A stretch of DNA of 64,000 nt from Flavobacteriales bacterium (GCA_013373595.1 JABXHO010000021.1:1-64000), one strand, 5' to 3'. Shown: positions 8,952-18,763, counted from the first letter of the stretch. Notes: a model not told the origin generated them from the letters alone. Made by a program: numbers and translations.

Positions 8952-9288
8952 AAAGTTTAATGGGTTTAAATAGTGTAAATTTTGATATCACGCTAGAGTG
9001 CTCAGAGATGCATCCTAACTGTGATTAATTGGGTTATCTCATTGCAAAAATAGCTGGTTAAGCCACGAAATAAGCGCGAAAAGGAAGGGGAGAATTGGGT
9101 AATGTACGGTTGGTAAACTATACAGCGGAATAGGACGAGGGTAGTGATCGGATAGATCAGCTGTGGAAAGCCAGAATTGGAACTTTCACCCATCAATTGA
9201 GCAGCCAGACGGATTTACTCAGAAATGAACCTTTCTTGGAAATAGGCCCAGAATCGGAAATTCTAGACGTTTGGCGCAAAATATTCTT
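8952..9288. other. Intergenic stretch of 337 bp without a supportable gene
   Basis: This holds the upstream region of the 679-residue cargo gene (its promoter should lie near 8960-9010, but I see no good TAnnTTTG box). A plus-strand open stretch at 9134-9292 encodes about 52 residues ending DVWRKIFF but has no ATG, GTG or TTG start at its beginning and matches nothing I know. It may be a gene remnant or chance. Confidence 0.4.
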
Positions 9289-9849
9289 CTAAGAATATCG
9301 AATGAGATAAGCGTAGTAGGCGAAAAATTCGCGAAAGCATGAGTAGAAGTCCCGCATTTCCCAATAGTCAGCATGTACACTTCCCACCTCGTTTATTCCA
9401 ATCTGGCGAAAGACCAATTTTGCCCGTAAAGCGTGGTGATATTGTGTCACAACGACAACCGAGCTCACATGTGGAAAGGTGCGCTTGAAATTTTTAGCCG
9501 TAGCACGTGTGTTATTACCCGAATTATCGATAATGATGGTAGTATCAGGAATGTTATTCAGGATTAAATATTCTGCCATTTTCGTCCCTTCGTAATGTCC
9601 TTCTTTCCCCAAACCACCACTCACGAAAAGTCGATCTACTTTTTGCTGATTGAACAATTCGATTCCTTTATCCAAACGGGCTTTCAAGCGAGGAGATAAA
9701 CTTCCATCACGATTCACTGTATTTCCAAAAATGACACCTACATCAAAGTTTGCGTTGTCGTCGGTTAATCCATCAGAAAAAATGACTATTTCATGGGTGA
9801 TAAAGAAAGTGAGGATAAAAACTCCAATTAACTTACTAAGTTGCTTCAT
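9289..9849 (-). CDS. YdcF/SanA-like DUF218 family protein
   Basis: The protein (186 residues) has one N-terminal hydrophobic segment (residues 5-25, an uncleaved anchor or signal peptide) and then the DUF218 fold: FDVGVIFGNTVNRDGSLSPRLKARLDKGIELF, VDRLFVSGG, GTKMAEYLI, the acidic/amide patch IIIDNSGNNTRATAKNF, and VVVVTQYHHALRAKLVF. This family (YdcF, SanA, ElyC) comprises envelope-associated proteins, some of which affect peptidoglycan precursor or envelope integrity; their biochemistry is poorly settled. Length and motifs are normal. It is encoded 27 bases downstream of the PorU2-like gene on the same strand, so read-through transcription is likely, but a functional link is not established. 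Confidence 0.85.
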   Translation of the reverse strand: MKQLSKLIGVFILTFFITHEIVIFSDGLTDDNANFDVGVIFGNTVNRDGSLSPRLKARLDKGIELFNQQKVDRLFVSGGLGKEGHYEGTKMAEYLILNNIPDTTIIIDNSGNNTRATAKNFKRTFPHVSSVVVVTQYHHALRAKLVFRQIGINEVGSVHADYWEMRDFYSCFREFFAYYAYLIRYS

Positions 9850-9876
9850 AGCGGATGGAGATCTGTTTTTTGGATA

Positions 9877-12800
9877 TCATCGCATCAGATACATCTTACC
9901 AAACCCTTTTTTGAAATGGGTATCAGCTCCAGATTCGCGGTGTTCAATGGATTCGCCATTCAGTTCTGTTTTGACGCGATACAAGTATACACCATTTGCC
10001 AAAGGATCTCCAAATTCATCCGTTCCGTCCCATGCGTATTCTGTGATGTTACGTCCAATGTGAATTTCCCCCAATTCATCTTCTGTAATTTCTCGTACTA
10101 CACGACCTGTAACGGTCATGATTTGGATAAGAATTTCATCGGGAACTTCAGAACCTGTTAACGTAAACACAAATCGCGTGCTCGTACTAAATGGGTTCGG
10201 GTAATTCATCATGTGCGTGATGGTCGATTCGTGAATCACCTCAAACGATACCTTATAATCGAAATCTCCAGACAAGTTTCCACTTTTATCCGTTCCTTGA
10301 ACGAAGAGCGTGTACGTTCCATCTTGAGTAAGTTCGCTTGGCCAAATGATTTTGAAACGCTTGTGTTGTGCTTCAGCTGGAATCCATTGCATCACAACAT
10401 TTCCACTTCCATCAACAAAGGGAATGCGTCGCTGAATACCACTTGGATCGGTAAGGTAGATTCCAAAATTGGTCGTATCGGAAACATCATCCATGATGAG
10501 GAATTCGTTATCATCCTTCAAGGTAATTAGTACCTCACTGCTTGGATCAACGATGTCTCCATTCAAAATATGTCTTCCGTTAAATGTAACATCCAAAATG
10601 GGATGAATGTCATCAGGATTCACATAAAATGGCAATTGTAAGAGGTTGTTGAAGTGGGCTTGTTCTGGCTGATCCGTGATGTACAAGCTTCCGTTAACGT
10701 AAGGATTCACTTCCATGACCAACAAATTCAAACCGCTCAAATTGGCAGTAGAAACCGTAATTGTATCACGCATTGTTTGTCCAACGAGCAGTGGACCTTG
10801 TCGATCATATGGAATCGGATGTCTCACTTGGTTGGCATCTTCTACCCAATATTCAATGAGCAAAGAATCCATATCTACATTGAAAATATTCTTCACATCA
10901 ACGGCGAAATCAAAGGTTTGTCCGGCCTCCAAAGTATCACTTGAATGCGAGTAGGTATACAAACTACTTCCATCAATGGCTGCTTCAGGAAGCGGTTGAT
11001 AAAGCACGTGCCAACGATCTATTTGGGCAGGAGTGAGGTTGAACGTATCGATGTAATTGGCTTCGAGTCTGAGGTATGGATACTGCGCAGCATCTACCAA
11101 AGCGTTCAGGTTGAGGATCGAGTCGTTGGATGTAAATAAGGTGTCAATGGTGAATTGCAACGATCCCGATATGTTGTAGGCTTTAATCCTCAGATTGGTC
11201 GAGTCATAGGTCGTAATTTCTGAAGGATCTTGCTTCCAATACACATTTCCCCAGTTGGCAGCAGGCCCAATCATGGTAGAATTTTCAAACCCGATATAGT
11301 CTTTTCCTGCAAGGTTGATACTCACGGAAACGTCTCCACCTGGAACCTGAACGAATCGTTCAATAACAGAATTTGGATCTCCTTTTTTGCAGAAGAAGAT
11401 GAATGGAAGGTTTGGACGTCCTGCATGAATACTATCCGATCCAAGTGTTTCGAATAATCCATACATGTCCGTAGAATCGAGTGCCGTCCACTGGTCGTAT
11501 AAGGTTTCAAACGGAGTGTAAATCAAAATATAATGACTGTCGGGAACATGATTCAAGATCATGCTTTGCATGGAATCCAATCGAACGGGATCGTTTTGAT
11601 TGAACGTAAAAATATTCATCGGACGTGAATTCGAAAGGTTGTAGAACCACGAATTCTGATCGTCGTTGTTGTTTCCGAAGTTATGATCTAGGTCTGTTCC
11701 CCAATCGGTAAATCGGGTGTACCAAGGTTCTAACGTGATAGGATCAATGACAGCTACGTGGAACTTTCTATTGAAGTTTCCAACTCCGTAATTATCGTTG
11801 TAATAATCTCCATCCAAAGACCACTGTACTTCCTGATAGTTTTGGAAGGTGATGTTCGATAGCGCTTTGCAGAGCAAAAGTTTTGTACTGCCATCAAATT
11901 CGCGTTCACGGTCGGGTCGATCATACAACACGCCACTAAATCCATTCTTCTTGAACTGAAAGAAATGATCTTGTCCCCAACCTTCTTTTCCTTCGATGTA
12001 TTGGAATGAAAATTCACGCCAATCTGGAACGGGATCGTTCACAGCTACTCGCCAGAAATAAACGGTACTGTCCGTACACACAAGCGGATCAGATAACCCT
12101 GAAGAAGAACTCAACCACTCCGATGGATGTACCTCTTTTACCCCTCCAAATCCTGATACAAGAGCGAAGCGATGTTCAGGACTATCGAATAAGTCTGTGG
12201 TGTCAATCTCGAAACGATAAGTGTTAAAATCTGCAATGGGATTTACGGTGGAAGCGCGTACCGTAACACTGTCGTTTGGAACAACGGCAAAATCGTATGG
12301 AAGCACGGGAAGAATTCCGTCGATATCAATAAATAAGGTCTTCGTGATTTGATTGTTGTTCAGTTCATCGTACACTTCGCCAATAAATGAGGGGATATCT
12401 GCAGTAATGGTGAATGTGTTCAATCCAAGTGCAATATTCGATTGTAAGGGCATTTTGAACTTAAATGTGTCCATGTAATGCAATTCGCTTATCTCAAAGG
12501 TATAAATGGAATCAATGCTTGATTGAGGGAAATTACGTCGAACTTCCAAGTTAAAGGGTTGCGTAACCGAACGCCCAAGATTCTTGAGAGCAATCAGCAT
12601 TTCGATGCTGTCAGTCAATAAATTGATATCATTTGGCTCAAAGGAAACGCGTTCAGGCAACAATTCGATTTCGGGTTTTGTATGCCAGTTTAATCGAAGC
12701 ATTGGATCACCATTCAAGGTCATTTGTTCTGATGTTGCTTCCATCAAAGGTGTTCCGATGGTACTTTCCATTGCGCGAATGGTACTTTGCATTTGGCTTC

Positions 12801-15081
12801 CTAGTGTACCGCCGTAATTGTAGCGAGAAAATTGTCGGTACAATTCTGTTGAATACACAGAAAGGTTATAGGCTTCACCAAGATGAACAGAGGCAATATA
12901 GGCAATGGCTCCGTAGCCCGCTTGTTGGACAAACTCTTCAGATTTTGAGTTCCCTAGTTGAAAGATGTTTCCATTGTAGCAGGAGTTCACAAGCATCACG
13001 GGATATTTCCCTGCGTTGTTCCAGTTGATGGGTTCATCGAGGTTCACCTCAAATCCACTTGAAGTAGCAGAGGCGTGACCGAGATAACTCATCAAGCTTA
13101 CACCATTCGCGATCCGATCGGTTACCGTCTGAAGAACCGTAGGATCTAAGGGATTACTATCTGTTTTATACACTTTCGTAACATCGGCTCCTACCAGAGA
13201 ATCTGTAATGATTTGCTCGAGCCCATTCATGGTACTCTGGAAGTTATTTTGCTCTTGTACGTTCGTTCCTCCTGCAAAATGCAATACGTGTTTTTGCCAA
13301 TCTTTGTTCGGTGTATCGTAAATGTCTGTTGAATCTTGTTCCTGCTCGTATTCAATTACTTTTTCGAGGTAATTTTGCAACTCTGTTTCTGTTCTTGCCG
13401 AAATCCTTCCGGTAGGCATCAGCGGTGTCCAATTATAGGTCCCATCTAATCCTGCGGTAATGGCATTATCACTCGATGGATGACCAAAAGAAGGAACAAG
13501 TGATTGATGGAAACGAGAAGGATCAAAACGAGTTCCAGGTCCATCAGAAGTAAACGAGTTTAGGTTTGCTTCGCGGATTCCTTTTCCCATTAGGAACAAA
13601 CCACTTGGTTTCTGTACCGAAATAGCATCCATGTAGTGTGCAAACCGTCGAATTCCGTTGATGTGTTTCTCAATTCCTCCTCCGAACTGATGATACAATT
13701 CCTCGGCATTCGCTGCTACCACATTATAGCTACCACCCGCAAGTGATTGACGGTAACTTTTGTAGTTCACAACGGCATTCTCAAGTTTTTTATGATACAC
13801 CATCAACAAGGCGCTGTCTGTCGCTCCTGGCAAGTTGGCATAATCGGTAAACGTTCCATTTCCATTTACTGCCTCAAGCGTAACGGTTGGAATTTGCGAT
13901 TGATTGGAGTACACAACATTTTGCTCAACTCCAGAACTCGAATTTGGAATCAACATGGAATGCGTTGATGTACCGTTGGGTAAAAATGGGATGAAGCGAG
14001 GCGTTTCACCATGTACAAAAACAACAGGGTCTGAGTACGCCGCAGCAATAATATCTAATCGGGTTTTCGACTCTGTTGCACTGTTCCTAACACTAAACTG
14101 AAGTTTAGGGGAACCACCAAAGTGAGGTTGGCGCGCATATTTCAGTTGATAAAAGGTAAATGATTGATAATCGGTATCAACGTTTAAGTCATCAATAATG
14201 TCAAAATAAAAATTGGTTCCATATGCACCTAATTCACTCGCGGGAATAGGCGTTTCCACTTTGATTTGCTCGTAACCGGCAAACACGGTGTCAACGATCG
14301 TAGTGGCAGAATTCCCCAGTCGTAAACGCAAATGGTGATTGTATGTACTTCCCAAAGGAGGAGGAGCGTTTGATGCAGAAACACAGAGCGCTAAGAATTC
14401 GCCATTTGGAGCGTCCGACCCTGCGTATCGAAATGGGTTGGATAGGGAGGGAGTAATCGTTGTACCTCCTGGAACACCGTTGTATTTTCCTGCTCCCCAA
14501 CCTTCTCCAGGAACGAAGAAAGAACTACTCAAGTCGGAAATCTTTTGACCTTCATAGTATTCGTTCGTGAAATTTGACCTCACAAGACTCATGAAGTGCG
14601 TGGCTGGCGTATAGGATGCAAAGTCGACGTCTGTTTCAACAGTATATCGGAGATTGTTCGTTGAATTGTTCCATGTTAAGAAATAATGAATGGTGTCATT
14701 GTAAAGGCTCATACCTGGAGATCCAACAGTATTCGGGTCGAGGTAGAGCGTAGAGTCTAGCCAACCATCGTTGCGCTGACCATAAAACAAGATGTAATCT
14801 CCTCCATCAATACTAGAGTCACCTCCATCAACAACGTGAAGCGGAATTTCTTTTTCTCTTCCGAAGAGTTGGAAGTTTTCGGAGAGAATGGAAGCAACGG
14901 GCACACCTGCATTGGCTAATGCGGCAGAATCAATCCGATAGATACCGTCCTCAACAATTTTGATGGAGTAATATGACTGCGAATAATCGATCCATTCATT
15001 TCCGAAGGTTTGAGCACGGGCAATGAAGCCTGTAGTGGCACAAACGAGTAGGAGTAGTATGATTGATCGAAGAAAATTCAT
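9877..15081 (-). CDS. porU2: PorU2-like type IX secretion sortase (gingipain-type C25 domain)
   Basis: This very large (1,734-residue) secreted protein carries a gingipain-like C25 peptidase domain and resembles the proteins annotated in this phylum as PorU2, a relative of the T9SS sortase PorU. A signal peptide (cleaved after ARAQ) precedes an N-terminal beta-rich region (GNEWIDYSQSYYSIKI, GIYRID). The likely catalytic pair is His669 in SYLGHASATSSG and Cys701 in MLVNSCYNGNIF. A long series of Ig-like beta domains follows, ending with a FlgD-like C-terminal segment (NYPNPFSTSTRFVFTL ... YAWDGTDEFGDPLANGVYLYRV) and the tail HFKKGFGKMYLMR. True PorU is about 1,100-1,300 residues, so this one is longer. 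It starts 5 bases after the PorV2-like gene and is surely co-transcribed with it. Processing of a T9SS cargo subset is an inference. Confidence 0.85.
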   Translation of the reverse strand: MNFLRSIILLLLVCATTGFIARAQTFGNEWIDYSQSYYSIKIVEDGIYRIDSAALANAGVPVASILSENFQLFGREKEIPLHVVDGGDSSIDGGDYILFYGQRNDGWLDSTLYLDPNTVGSPGMSLYNDTIHYFLTWNNSTNNLRYTVETDVDFASYTPATHFMSLVRSNFTNEYYEGQKISDLSSSFFVPGEGWGAGKYNGVPGGTTITPSLSNPFRYAGSDAPNGEFLALCVSASNAPPPLGSTYNHHLRLRLGNSATTIVDTVFAGYEQIKVETPIPASELGAYGTNFYFDIIDDLNVDTDYQSFTFYQLKYARQPHFGGSPKLQFSVRNSATESKTRLDIIAAAYSDPVVFVHGETPRFIPFLPNGTSTHSMLIPNSSSGVEQNVVYSNQSQIPTVTLEAVNGNGTFTDYANLPGATDSALLMVYHKKLENAVVNYKSYRQSLAGGSYNVVAANAEELYHQFGGGIEKHINGIRRFAHYMDAISVQKPSGLFLMGKGIREANLNSFTSDGPGTRFDPSRFHQSLVPSFGHPSSDNAITAGLDGTYNWTPLMPTGRISARTETELQNYLEKVIEYEQEQDSTDIYDTPNKDWQKHVLHFAGGTNVQEQNNFQSTMNGLEQIITDSLVGADVTKVYKTDSNPLDPTVLQTVTDRIANGVSLMSYLGHASATSSGFEVNLDEPINWNNAGKYPVMLVNSCYNGNIFQLGNSKSEEFVQQAGYGAIAYIASVHLGEAYNLSVYSTELYRQFSRYNYGGTLGSQMQSTIRAMESTIGTPLMEATSEQMTLNGDPMLRLNWHTKPEIELLPERVSFEPNDINLLTDSIEMLIALKNLGRSVTQPFNLEVRRNFPQSSIDSIYTFEISELHYMDTFKFKMPLQSNIALGLNTFTITADIPSFIGEVYDELNNNQITKTLFIDIDGILPVLPYDFAVVPNDSVTVRASTVNPIADFNTYRFEIDTTDLFDSPEHRFALVSGFGGVKEVHPSEWLSSSSGLSDPLVCTDSTVYFWRVAVNDPVPDWREFSFQYIEGKEGWGQDHFFQFKKNGFSGVLYDRPDREREFDGSTKLLLCKALSNITFQNYQEVQWSLDGDYYNDNYGVGNFNRKFHVAVIDPITLEPWYTRFTDWGTDLDHNFGNNNDDQNSWFYNLSNSRPMNIFTFNQNDPVRLDSMQSMILNHVPDSHYILIYTPFETLYDQWTALDSTDMYGLFETLGSDSIHAGRPNLPFIFFCKKGDPNSVIERFVQVPGGDVSVSINLAGKDYIGFENSTMIGPAANWGNVYWKQDPSEITTYDSTNLRIKAYNISGSLQFTIDTLFTSNDSILNLNALVDAAQYPYLRLEANYIDTFNLTPAQIDRWHVLYQPLPEAAIDGSSLYTYSHSSDTLEAGQTFDFAVDVKNIFNVDMDSLLIEYWVEDANQVRHPIPYDRQGPLLVGQTMRDTITVSTANLSGLNLLVMEVNPYVNGSLYITDQPEQAHFNNLLQLPFYVNPDDIHPILDVTFNGRHILNGDIVDPSSEVLITLKDDNEFLIMDDVSDTTNFGIYLTDPSGIQRRIPFVDGSGNVVMQWIPAEAQHKRFKIIWPSELTQDGTYTLFVQGTDKSGNLSGDFDYKVSFEVIHESTITHMMNYPNPFSTSTRFVFTLTGSEVPDEILIQIMTVTGRVVREITEDELGEIHIGRNITEYAWDGTDEFGDPLANGVYLYRVKTELNGESIEHRESGADTHFKKGFGKMYLMR

Positions 15082-15086
15082 GTAGT

Positions 15087-16214
15087 TTATTCGGTTCCGC
15101 TATTTTGGGGTTGATTTAATTTCAGTCGTAGGGAAACAATATGTGAGTACAGAGCAGCAGAGGCGTCTCCAATATCTGTAAACGCGTAATCTAGGTAGAC
15201 ATTCTTGAAGTTCAAACCTATTCCAATGTTTGGTTGCACATTCAATTTTTGAACATCATCAAAATCTTTAACATATTGGACATTCGACAACCCTGCACGA
15301 ACGCTCACATAATTTTTAAATCCTACGCTCACACCTAAATGTGGGTCAATTGAAACAAGTCCTGTTTTGATTAAGGTATTTCTTCTACCATCTGTTGTCA
15401 CGTCAACATCCAATTCAGATGATGTCCATAATCCCTTTTTACCGAGGTCAAATTTCTTGTAACCTGCCAAGATGAGGCGAGGAAGTGTTAATTCAAGTCC
15501 ATTCTCAGGAATTTCGTTTCCTGTATTTAAGAATACTTCACGTGTTTCTTGATCAAGGGAGAAAACCCACGCATTGAAAGTGGATGTTACATCTCGTGCC
15601 ATCAACCCGAATTTCCAGCCGCTCTTTGTATGGTATTGTGCTCCAGCATCCAATCCGAATCCCCATGATTTGGCAAAGTCTCCAACTTTTCGGTGAATCA
15701 CTTTAAATGTACCTCCAACGCTCAAACCTTCAACGTCTAGTTTTCGGGCATATGAGAAAAGAAAACCGTAATCTGCTGCTGTAAATCGCGTAATTCTGTC
15801 GTAGTCAATTACACCGTTGTTATCAATAAGTTGCGTTGTATTCGGGATATCATCTACGCCAAAACGAATCGCTGTAAAACCAATCGCGCTTTTATCGTCA
15901 ATTGAATGCGCCAAACCTACGTAATCGTATTTTGCAATGCCCGCGAAGTACTCGGAGTGCATCAATCCAACTTCCATCCATTTGTTAACGTTTGTCAAAC
16001 CAGCTGGATTCCAATAACCGGAACTCACGCCATCTGTTTGGGCAACGAAAGCGTTTCCTACACCAAGAGCATCAGCGCCTACACCGATCGCCAAAAATTC
16101 ATTGGAATATTTCGGTGCAATTGTTTCAGTCAGAGATGGATCGCTTTGAGCAGAAGCTTGAAAGCCTGATAAAATCGAGGAAGCACACAGTAAAAAGGAC
16201 CAAAAATTTTTCAT
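15087..16214 (-). CDS. porV2: PorV2-like outer-membrane beta-barrel protein of type IX secretion
   Basis: A 375-residue FadL-like beta-barrel of the PorV/PorQ family. In T9SS, PorV binds the C-terminal sorting domain of cargo and hands it to the sortase PorU; a PorV2 partnered with PorU2 is the analogous assignment here. The signal peptide (cleaved after ASAQ) is followed by the family hallmark FLAIGVGADALGVGNAFVAQTDGVSSGYWNPAG, shown here in parts: ADALGVGNAFVA and GYWNPAGL. Alternating strands run to the end (IGIGLNFKNVYLDYAFTD, HIVSLRLKLN). It is first in a two-gene unit with the PorU2-like gene. A PorQ-type or general transport barrel is the main alternative, but the neighbour makes PorV2 the better call. 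Confidence 0.82.
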   Translation of the reverse strand: MKNFWSFLLCASSILSGFQASAQSDPSLTETIAPKYSNEFLAIGVGADALGVGNAFVAQTDGVSSGYWNPAGLTNVNKWMEVGLMHSEYFAGIAKYDYVGLAHSIDDKSAIGFTAIRFGVDDIPNTTQLIDNNGVIDYDRITRFTAADYGFLFSYARKLDVEGLSVGGTFKVIHRKVGDFAKSWGFGLDAGAQYHTKSGWKFGLMARDVTSTFNAWVFSLDQETREVFLNTGNEIPENGLELTLPRLILAGYKKFDLGKKGLWTSSELDVDVTTDGRRNTLIKTGLVSIDPHLGVSVGFKNYVSVRAGLSNVQYVKDFDDVQKLNVQPNIGIGLNFKNVYLDYAFTDIGDASAALYSHIVSLRLKLNQPQNSGTE

Positions 16215-16346
16215 AAATAGCTTTTGTTTACACCCTAAACTGTGATTTCGTTAAAAAATTGTGTTCTTTGCATGTATAATTATAGACGCAAAAGTACTCG
16301 TTTTGGTTGACACCATTTCGTGAATATTAATTTTTTGGAGGTACGA

Positions 16347-17126
16347 ATGTTTAATATACCCAATCTATTTACCGCTTTTAATATGCTCTCGGGTTGTGCG
16401 GCCATAATTTTGACCTTCGCGGGTCGAATTGATTTGGCACCCTTTGCCATATTTGCCGGAGCCTTTTTCGATTTTCTAGACGGATTTCTTGCTCGAAAAC
16501 TGAAGGTGTCTGGTGAGATGGGGAAACAGTTGGATTCACTAGCCGATATGGTGACCTTCGGTGTTGCGCCAGGGTTGATAATGCTGGTCATGTTGATTCA
16601 AGTAAATATTCACTTTTCATCGGGGAGACCTATTGAAGCGTGGTTAGAGTCTTTATTGAATATGGAATGGAAAGCATTTTATCCACTCATCGCTTTACTG
16701 ATTCCTTTCTTCTCTATTTTTCGATTGGCAAAGTTCAATCTGGATACCCGACAAACAGAATCGTTTATTGGTTTACCAACACCAGCCAACACCTTGTTTT
16801 TTATGTCCTTTCCGCTCGTGGCTGTTTACGGATCGAACAACTCTGATGTTATGAGTAGCATCAACGATTTCATGTTTCATCCAATAACGATGGGAGTTTT
16901 CATTTTGACGATGAGTTTACTCCTCGTTTCAGAAATTCCATTGTTCTCACTAAAGTTTAAAACCTTTGGAATAAAAGGAAACGAAACACGCTACATCTTT
17001 TTGTTAATAAGTTTGACATTTATTATCATTTTCAAGGTGTGGGCTTTGGCATTAATCGTATTTTTGTACCTCGTATTATCGATAATTGAAAACTTCGTTT
17101 TAAAGACAAAAAAAGATGAAATTTAG
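16347..17126 (+). CDS. pssA: CDP-diacylglycerol--serine O-phosphatidyltransferase
   Basis: This inner-membrane enzyme makes phosphatidylserine from CDP-diacylglycerol and L-serine, the first step to phosphatidylethanolamine. The CDP-alcohol phosphotransferase motif is complete: DG-x2-AR-x8-G-x3-D-x3-D, seen as DGFLARKL followed by GKQLDSLAD. About eight transmembrane segments are predicted over 259 residues. I chose the ATG at 16347 because GGAGG lies six bases upstream, a rare strong ribosome-binding site here, and the product starts MFNIPNLFTAFNML as in relatives; an in-frame GTG at 16320 is less likely. The stop overlaps the purS start by 11 bases, so the two are translationally linked despite unrelated pathways. 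Confidence 0.93.
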   Translation: MFNIPNLFTAFNMLSGCAAIILTFAGRIDLAPFAIFAGAFFDFLDGFLARKLKVSGEMGKQLDSLADMVTFGVAPGLIMLVMLIQVNIHFSSGRPIEAWLESLLNMEWKAFYPLIALLIPFFSIFRLAKFNLDTRQTESFIGLPTPANTLFFMSFPLVAVYGSNNSDVMSSINDFMFHPITMGVFILTMSLLLVSEIPLFSLKFKTFGIKGNETRYIFLLISLTFIIIFKVWALALIVFLYLVLSIIENFVLKTKKDEI

Positions 17127-17367
17127 AGCTGAAATTGACGTGATGCCATTAGATGCATTGTTAGATCCACAAGGGAAAGCCGTGACTGGTAGCATGAAAA
17201 CCGTAGGTTTGGAAATGATTGACGGTGTTCGTATCGGAAAACACATTCGTTTGTTCGTTGAGGCTGATTCAAAAGAAGCAGCATCCGAAAAAGTAGATGA
17301 AGCATGCACGAAATTGCTTTCTAACCAAATTATGGAGAGCTACACTTACACCATTGAAGAAGCCTAA
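17116..17367 (+). CDS. purS: Phosphoribosylformylglycinamidine synthase subunit PurS
   Basis: PurS is the small structural subunit that bridges PurL and PurQ in the fourth step of purine synthesis (FGAR to FGAM). The 83-residue length and features fit: an N-terminal strand MKFRAEIDVMPLDALLDPQGKAV, the conserved TVGLEMIDGVRIGKHIRLFVEA, and a C-terminal SYTYTIEEA strand. The start overlaps the pssA end by 11 bases (ATGAAATTTAG contains the pssA stop). purQ and purL are not adjacent, so the genes are split in this genome, or a single long PurL is used and this protein has another role. The family call is firm; the exact partner is unknown. Confidence 0.9.
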   Translation: MKFRAEIDVMPLDALLDPQGKAVTGSMKTVGLEMIDGVRIGKHIRLFVEADSKEAASEKVDEACTKLLSNQIMESYTYTIEEA

Positions 17368-17446
17368 GTCTCAATTAGATTTCGTATATTTTCAGTAAGT
17401 TGTCAAGAGGTTTTTCTCTTGAATACAAACCCGATTAACGAAGCAA

Positions 17447-18424
17447 ATGACAGAAATGACAGATTCAACAATTACTCCTGAACCAAAGAAAAAAGGAACT
17501 GGCGGATACATCGCTGTAATTATCATTCTTATCCTCGCTCTTGGAGGAATGTTCTTTTGGCTTTCTTCGGAAAGAGCAAAAGTAGCCGATTGCGCCAAGC
17601 AAAATGATATGTTGAATGCTGATATGGAAGGCATGAATGATATGCTGGAAGGCTATGTAGGAAACATGTCAAACGATCTGAAAACTGATTTTCAGAACAT
17701 GTTGAAAACATATGATGCTCTGCTAACAAAAGATAAGTCTAAAGCGGATAGTATCAATGCACAGAAAGAAAAAATTCAAGACTTGCTAGACGAGCTCGAA
17801 TCTGGTAAGAAAATGAGTGCTTACCAAATCAGTAAACTTCGAAAAGAGAACGAAACCCTTCGTAAAATCATGAAGGATTACGTATACGAAATCGATTCGT
17901 TGAATACGCTGAACCTTCAATTGACAAGTAAATTAGACTCTACTTCAACGCAGTTGAATGTGACGAAGGAGGAAAGAGATCAATTAGAAGAGGATAACAA
18001 GAAGAAAGCGGAAACGATTGGAAAAGCGCAAAAGTTAATCGCAGGAAGCTTTAGTTCTGGTGCGCTAAGAGGCAGGTTGAATGGAACAACAACGGAAACG
18101 ACAAAGGCAAGAAATGCCGTTCAGTTAAAGTCAAGTTTCACAATCATGGAGAACTTAGTGGCAACTAAGGGGAATAAAGAAGTGTACATGCAAATTACAG
18201 ATCCAAACGGAAAAGTGTTCCAGAAACGATCAAGTAACTTTACATCAACAAGCAGTGGAGATGTGCCGTACACGGACATGAAAACAATTAATTACACAGG
18301 ATCGCGAATTGATGTAGCGATTTACTACGACCTAAATGGTCAAGACATTGATAAAGGAAATTACAAGGTGAAAATCTATTGCCAGGGACAACTTATTGGT
18401 TCCGATAGTTTCTCCCTCAAATAA
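17447..18424 (+). CDS. Membrane-anchored coiled-coil protein of unknown function
   Basis: I do not recognise a named family. The 325-residue protein has a short cytoplasmic N-terminus, one transmembrane helix (YIAVIIILILALGGMFFWL, residues about 25-43) and then a long coiled coil from about residue 45 to 195, rich in Asp, Lys, Glu and Leu (for example EKIQDLLDELESGKKMSAYQI). The last 110 residues are a globular beta-rich domain (KSSFTIMENLVATKGNKEVYMQI, RIDVAIYYDLNGQDI, KVKIYCQGQLIGSDSF) that resembles a small Ig-like envelope domain. Bacteroidota encode many such anchors, often as periplasmic spacers. It lies 13 bases upstream of an RRM protein gene and is probably in one transcript with it. 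Confidence 0.7.
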   Translation: MTEMTDSTITPEPKKKGTGGYIAVIIILILALGGMFFWLSSERAKVADCAKQNDMLNADMEGMNDMLEGYVGNMSNDLKTDFQNMLKTYDALLTKDKSKADSINAQKEKIQDLLDELESGKKMSAYQISKLRKENETLRKIMKDYVYEIDSLNTLNLQLTSKLDSTSTQLNVTKEERDQLEEDNKKKAETIGKAQKLIAGSFSSGALRGRLNGTTTETTKARNAVQLKSSFTIMENLVATKGNKEVYMQITDPNGKVFQKRSSNFTSTSSGDVPYTDMKTINYTGSRIDVAIYYDLNGQDIDKGNYKVKIYCQGQLIGSDSFSLK

Positions 18425-18436
18425 TAGTTAGGTTAG

Positions 18437-18718
18437 ATGATCAATATTTTTATTGCCAATTTGGATTGGGGGGTGACTTCCGAAGATTTGGAACAAACGT
18501 TCTCAACGTTTGGAAAGGTAACGTACGCACACGTAGTGTACGACAGAAAAACGAAGCGCTCAATGGGCTACGGATACGTGGAAATGGAAAACAGCGAAGA
18601 AGGAATCAATGCCATTCAAGCGCTTAACGGATTGCCCGTGAACGGTCGACCAATCGATGTGAAAGTAGCATCGCCAAAAGGAAACCGTCCGAAAAAGAAA
18701 GCAGAACCAAAGAAATAA
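18437..18718 (+). CDS. Small RNA-binding protein with a single RRM domain
   Basis: This 93-residue protein is almost only an RNA-recognition motif. The RNP2 motif is IFIANL (residues 4-9) and RNP1 is SMGYGYVEM (near residue 42), with the aromatic pair needed to stack on RNA bases. The C-terminal tail is a basic stretch (KVASPKGNRPKKKAEPKK), likely for extra RNA contact. Similar short RRM proteins occur in cyanobacteria and Bacteroidota, where they are thought to bind mRNAs, but targets are mostly unknown. The gene is 13 bases after the coiled-coil gene and 46 bases before the enoyl-CoA hydratase gene. Confidence 0.93.
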   Translation: MINIFIANLDWGVTSEDLEQTFSTFGKVTYAHVVYDRKTKRSMGYGYVEMENSEEGINAIQALNGLPVNGRPIDVKVASPKGNRPKKKAEPKK

Positions 18719-18763
18719 TTCTGTTCGAAGCATCGAACAAGGAAATTTAAATCACTATATATT

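Noticed and set aside
9002-9196. Minus-strand 64-residue open frame between two T9SS-related genes
   Set aside because: No recognisable domain, signal peptide or promoter; the composition looks non-coding.
9134-9292. Short open stretch ending in KIFF on the plus strand
   Set aside because: It has no start codon at its beginning and matches no known family; kept only as a remark under the intergenic entry.
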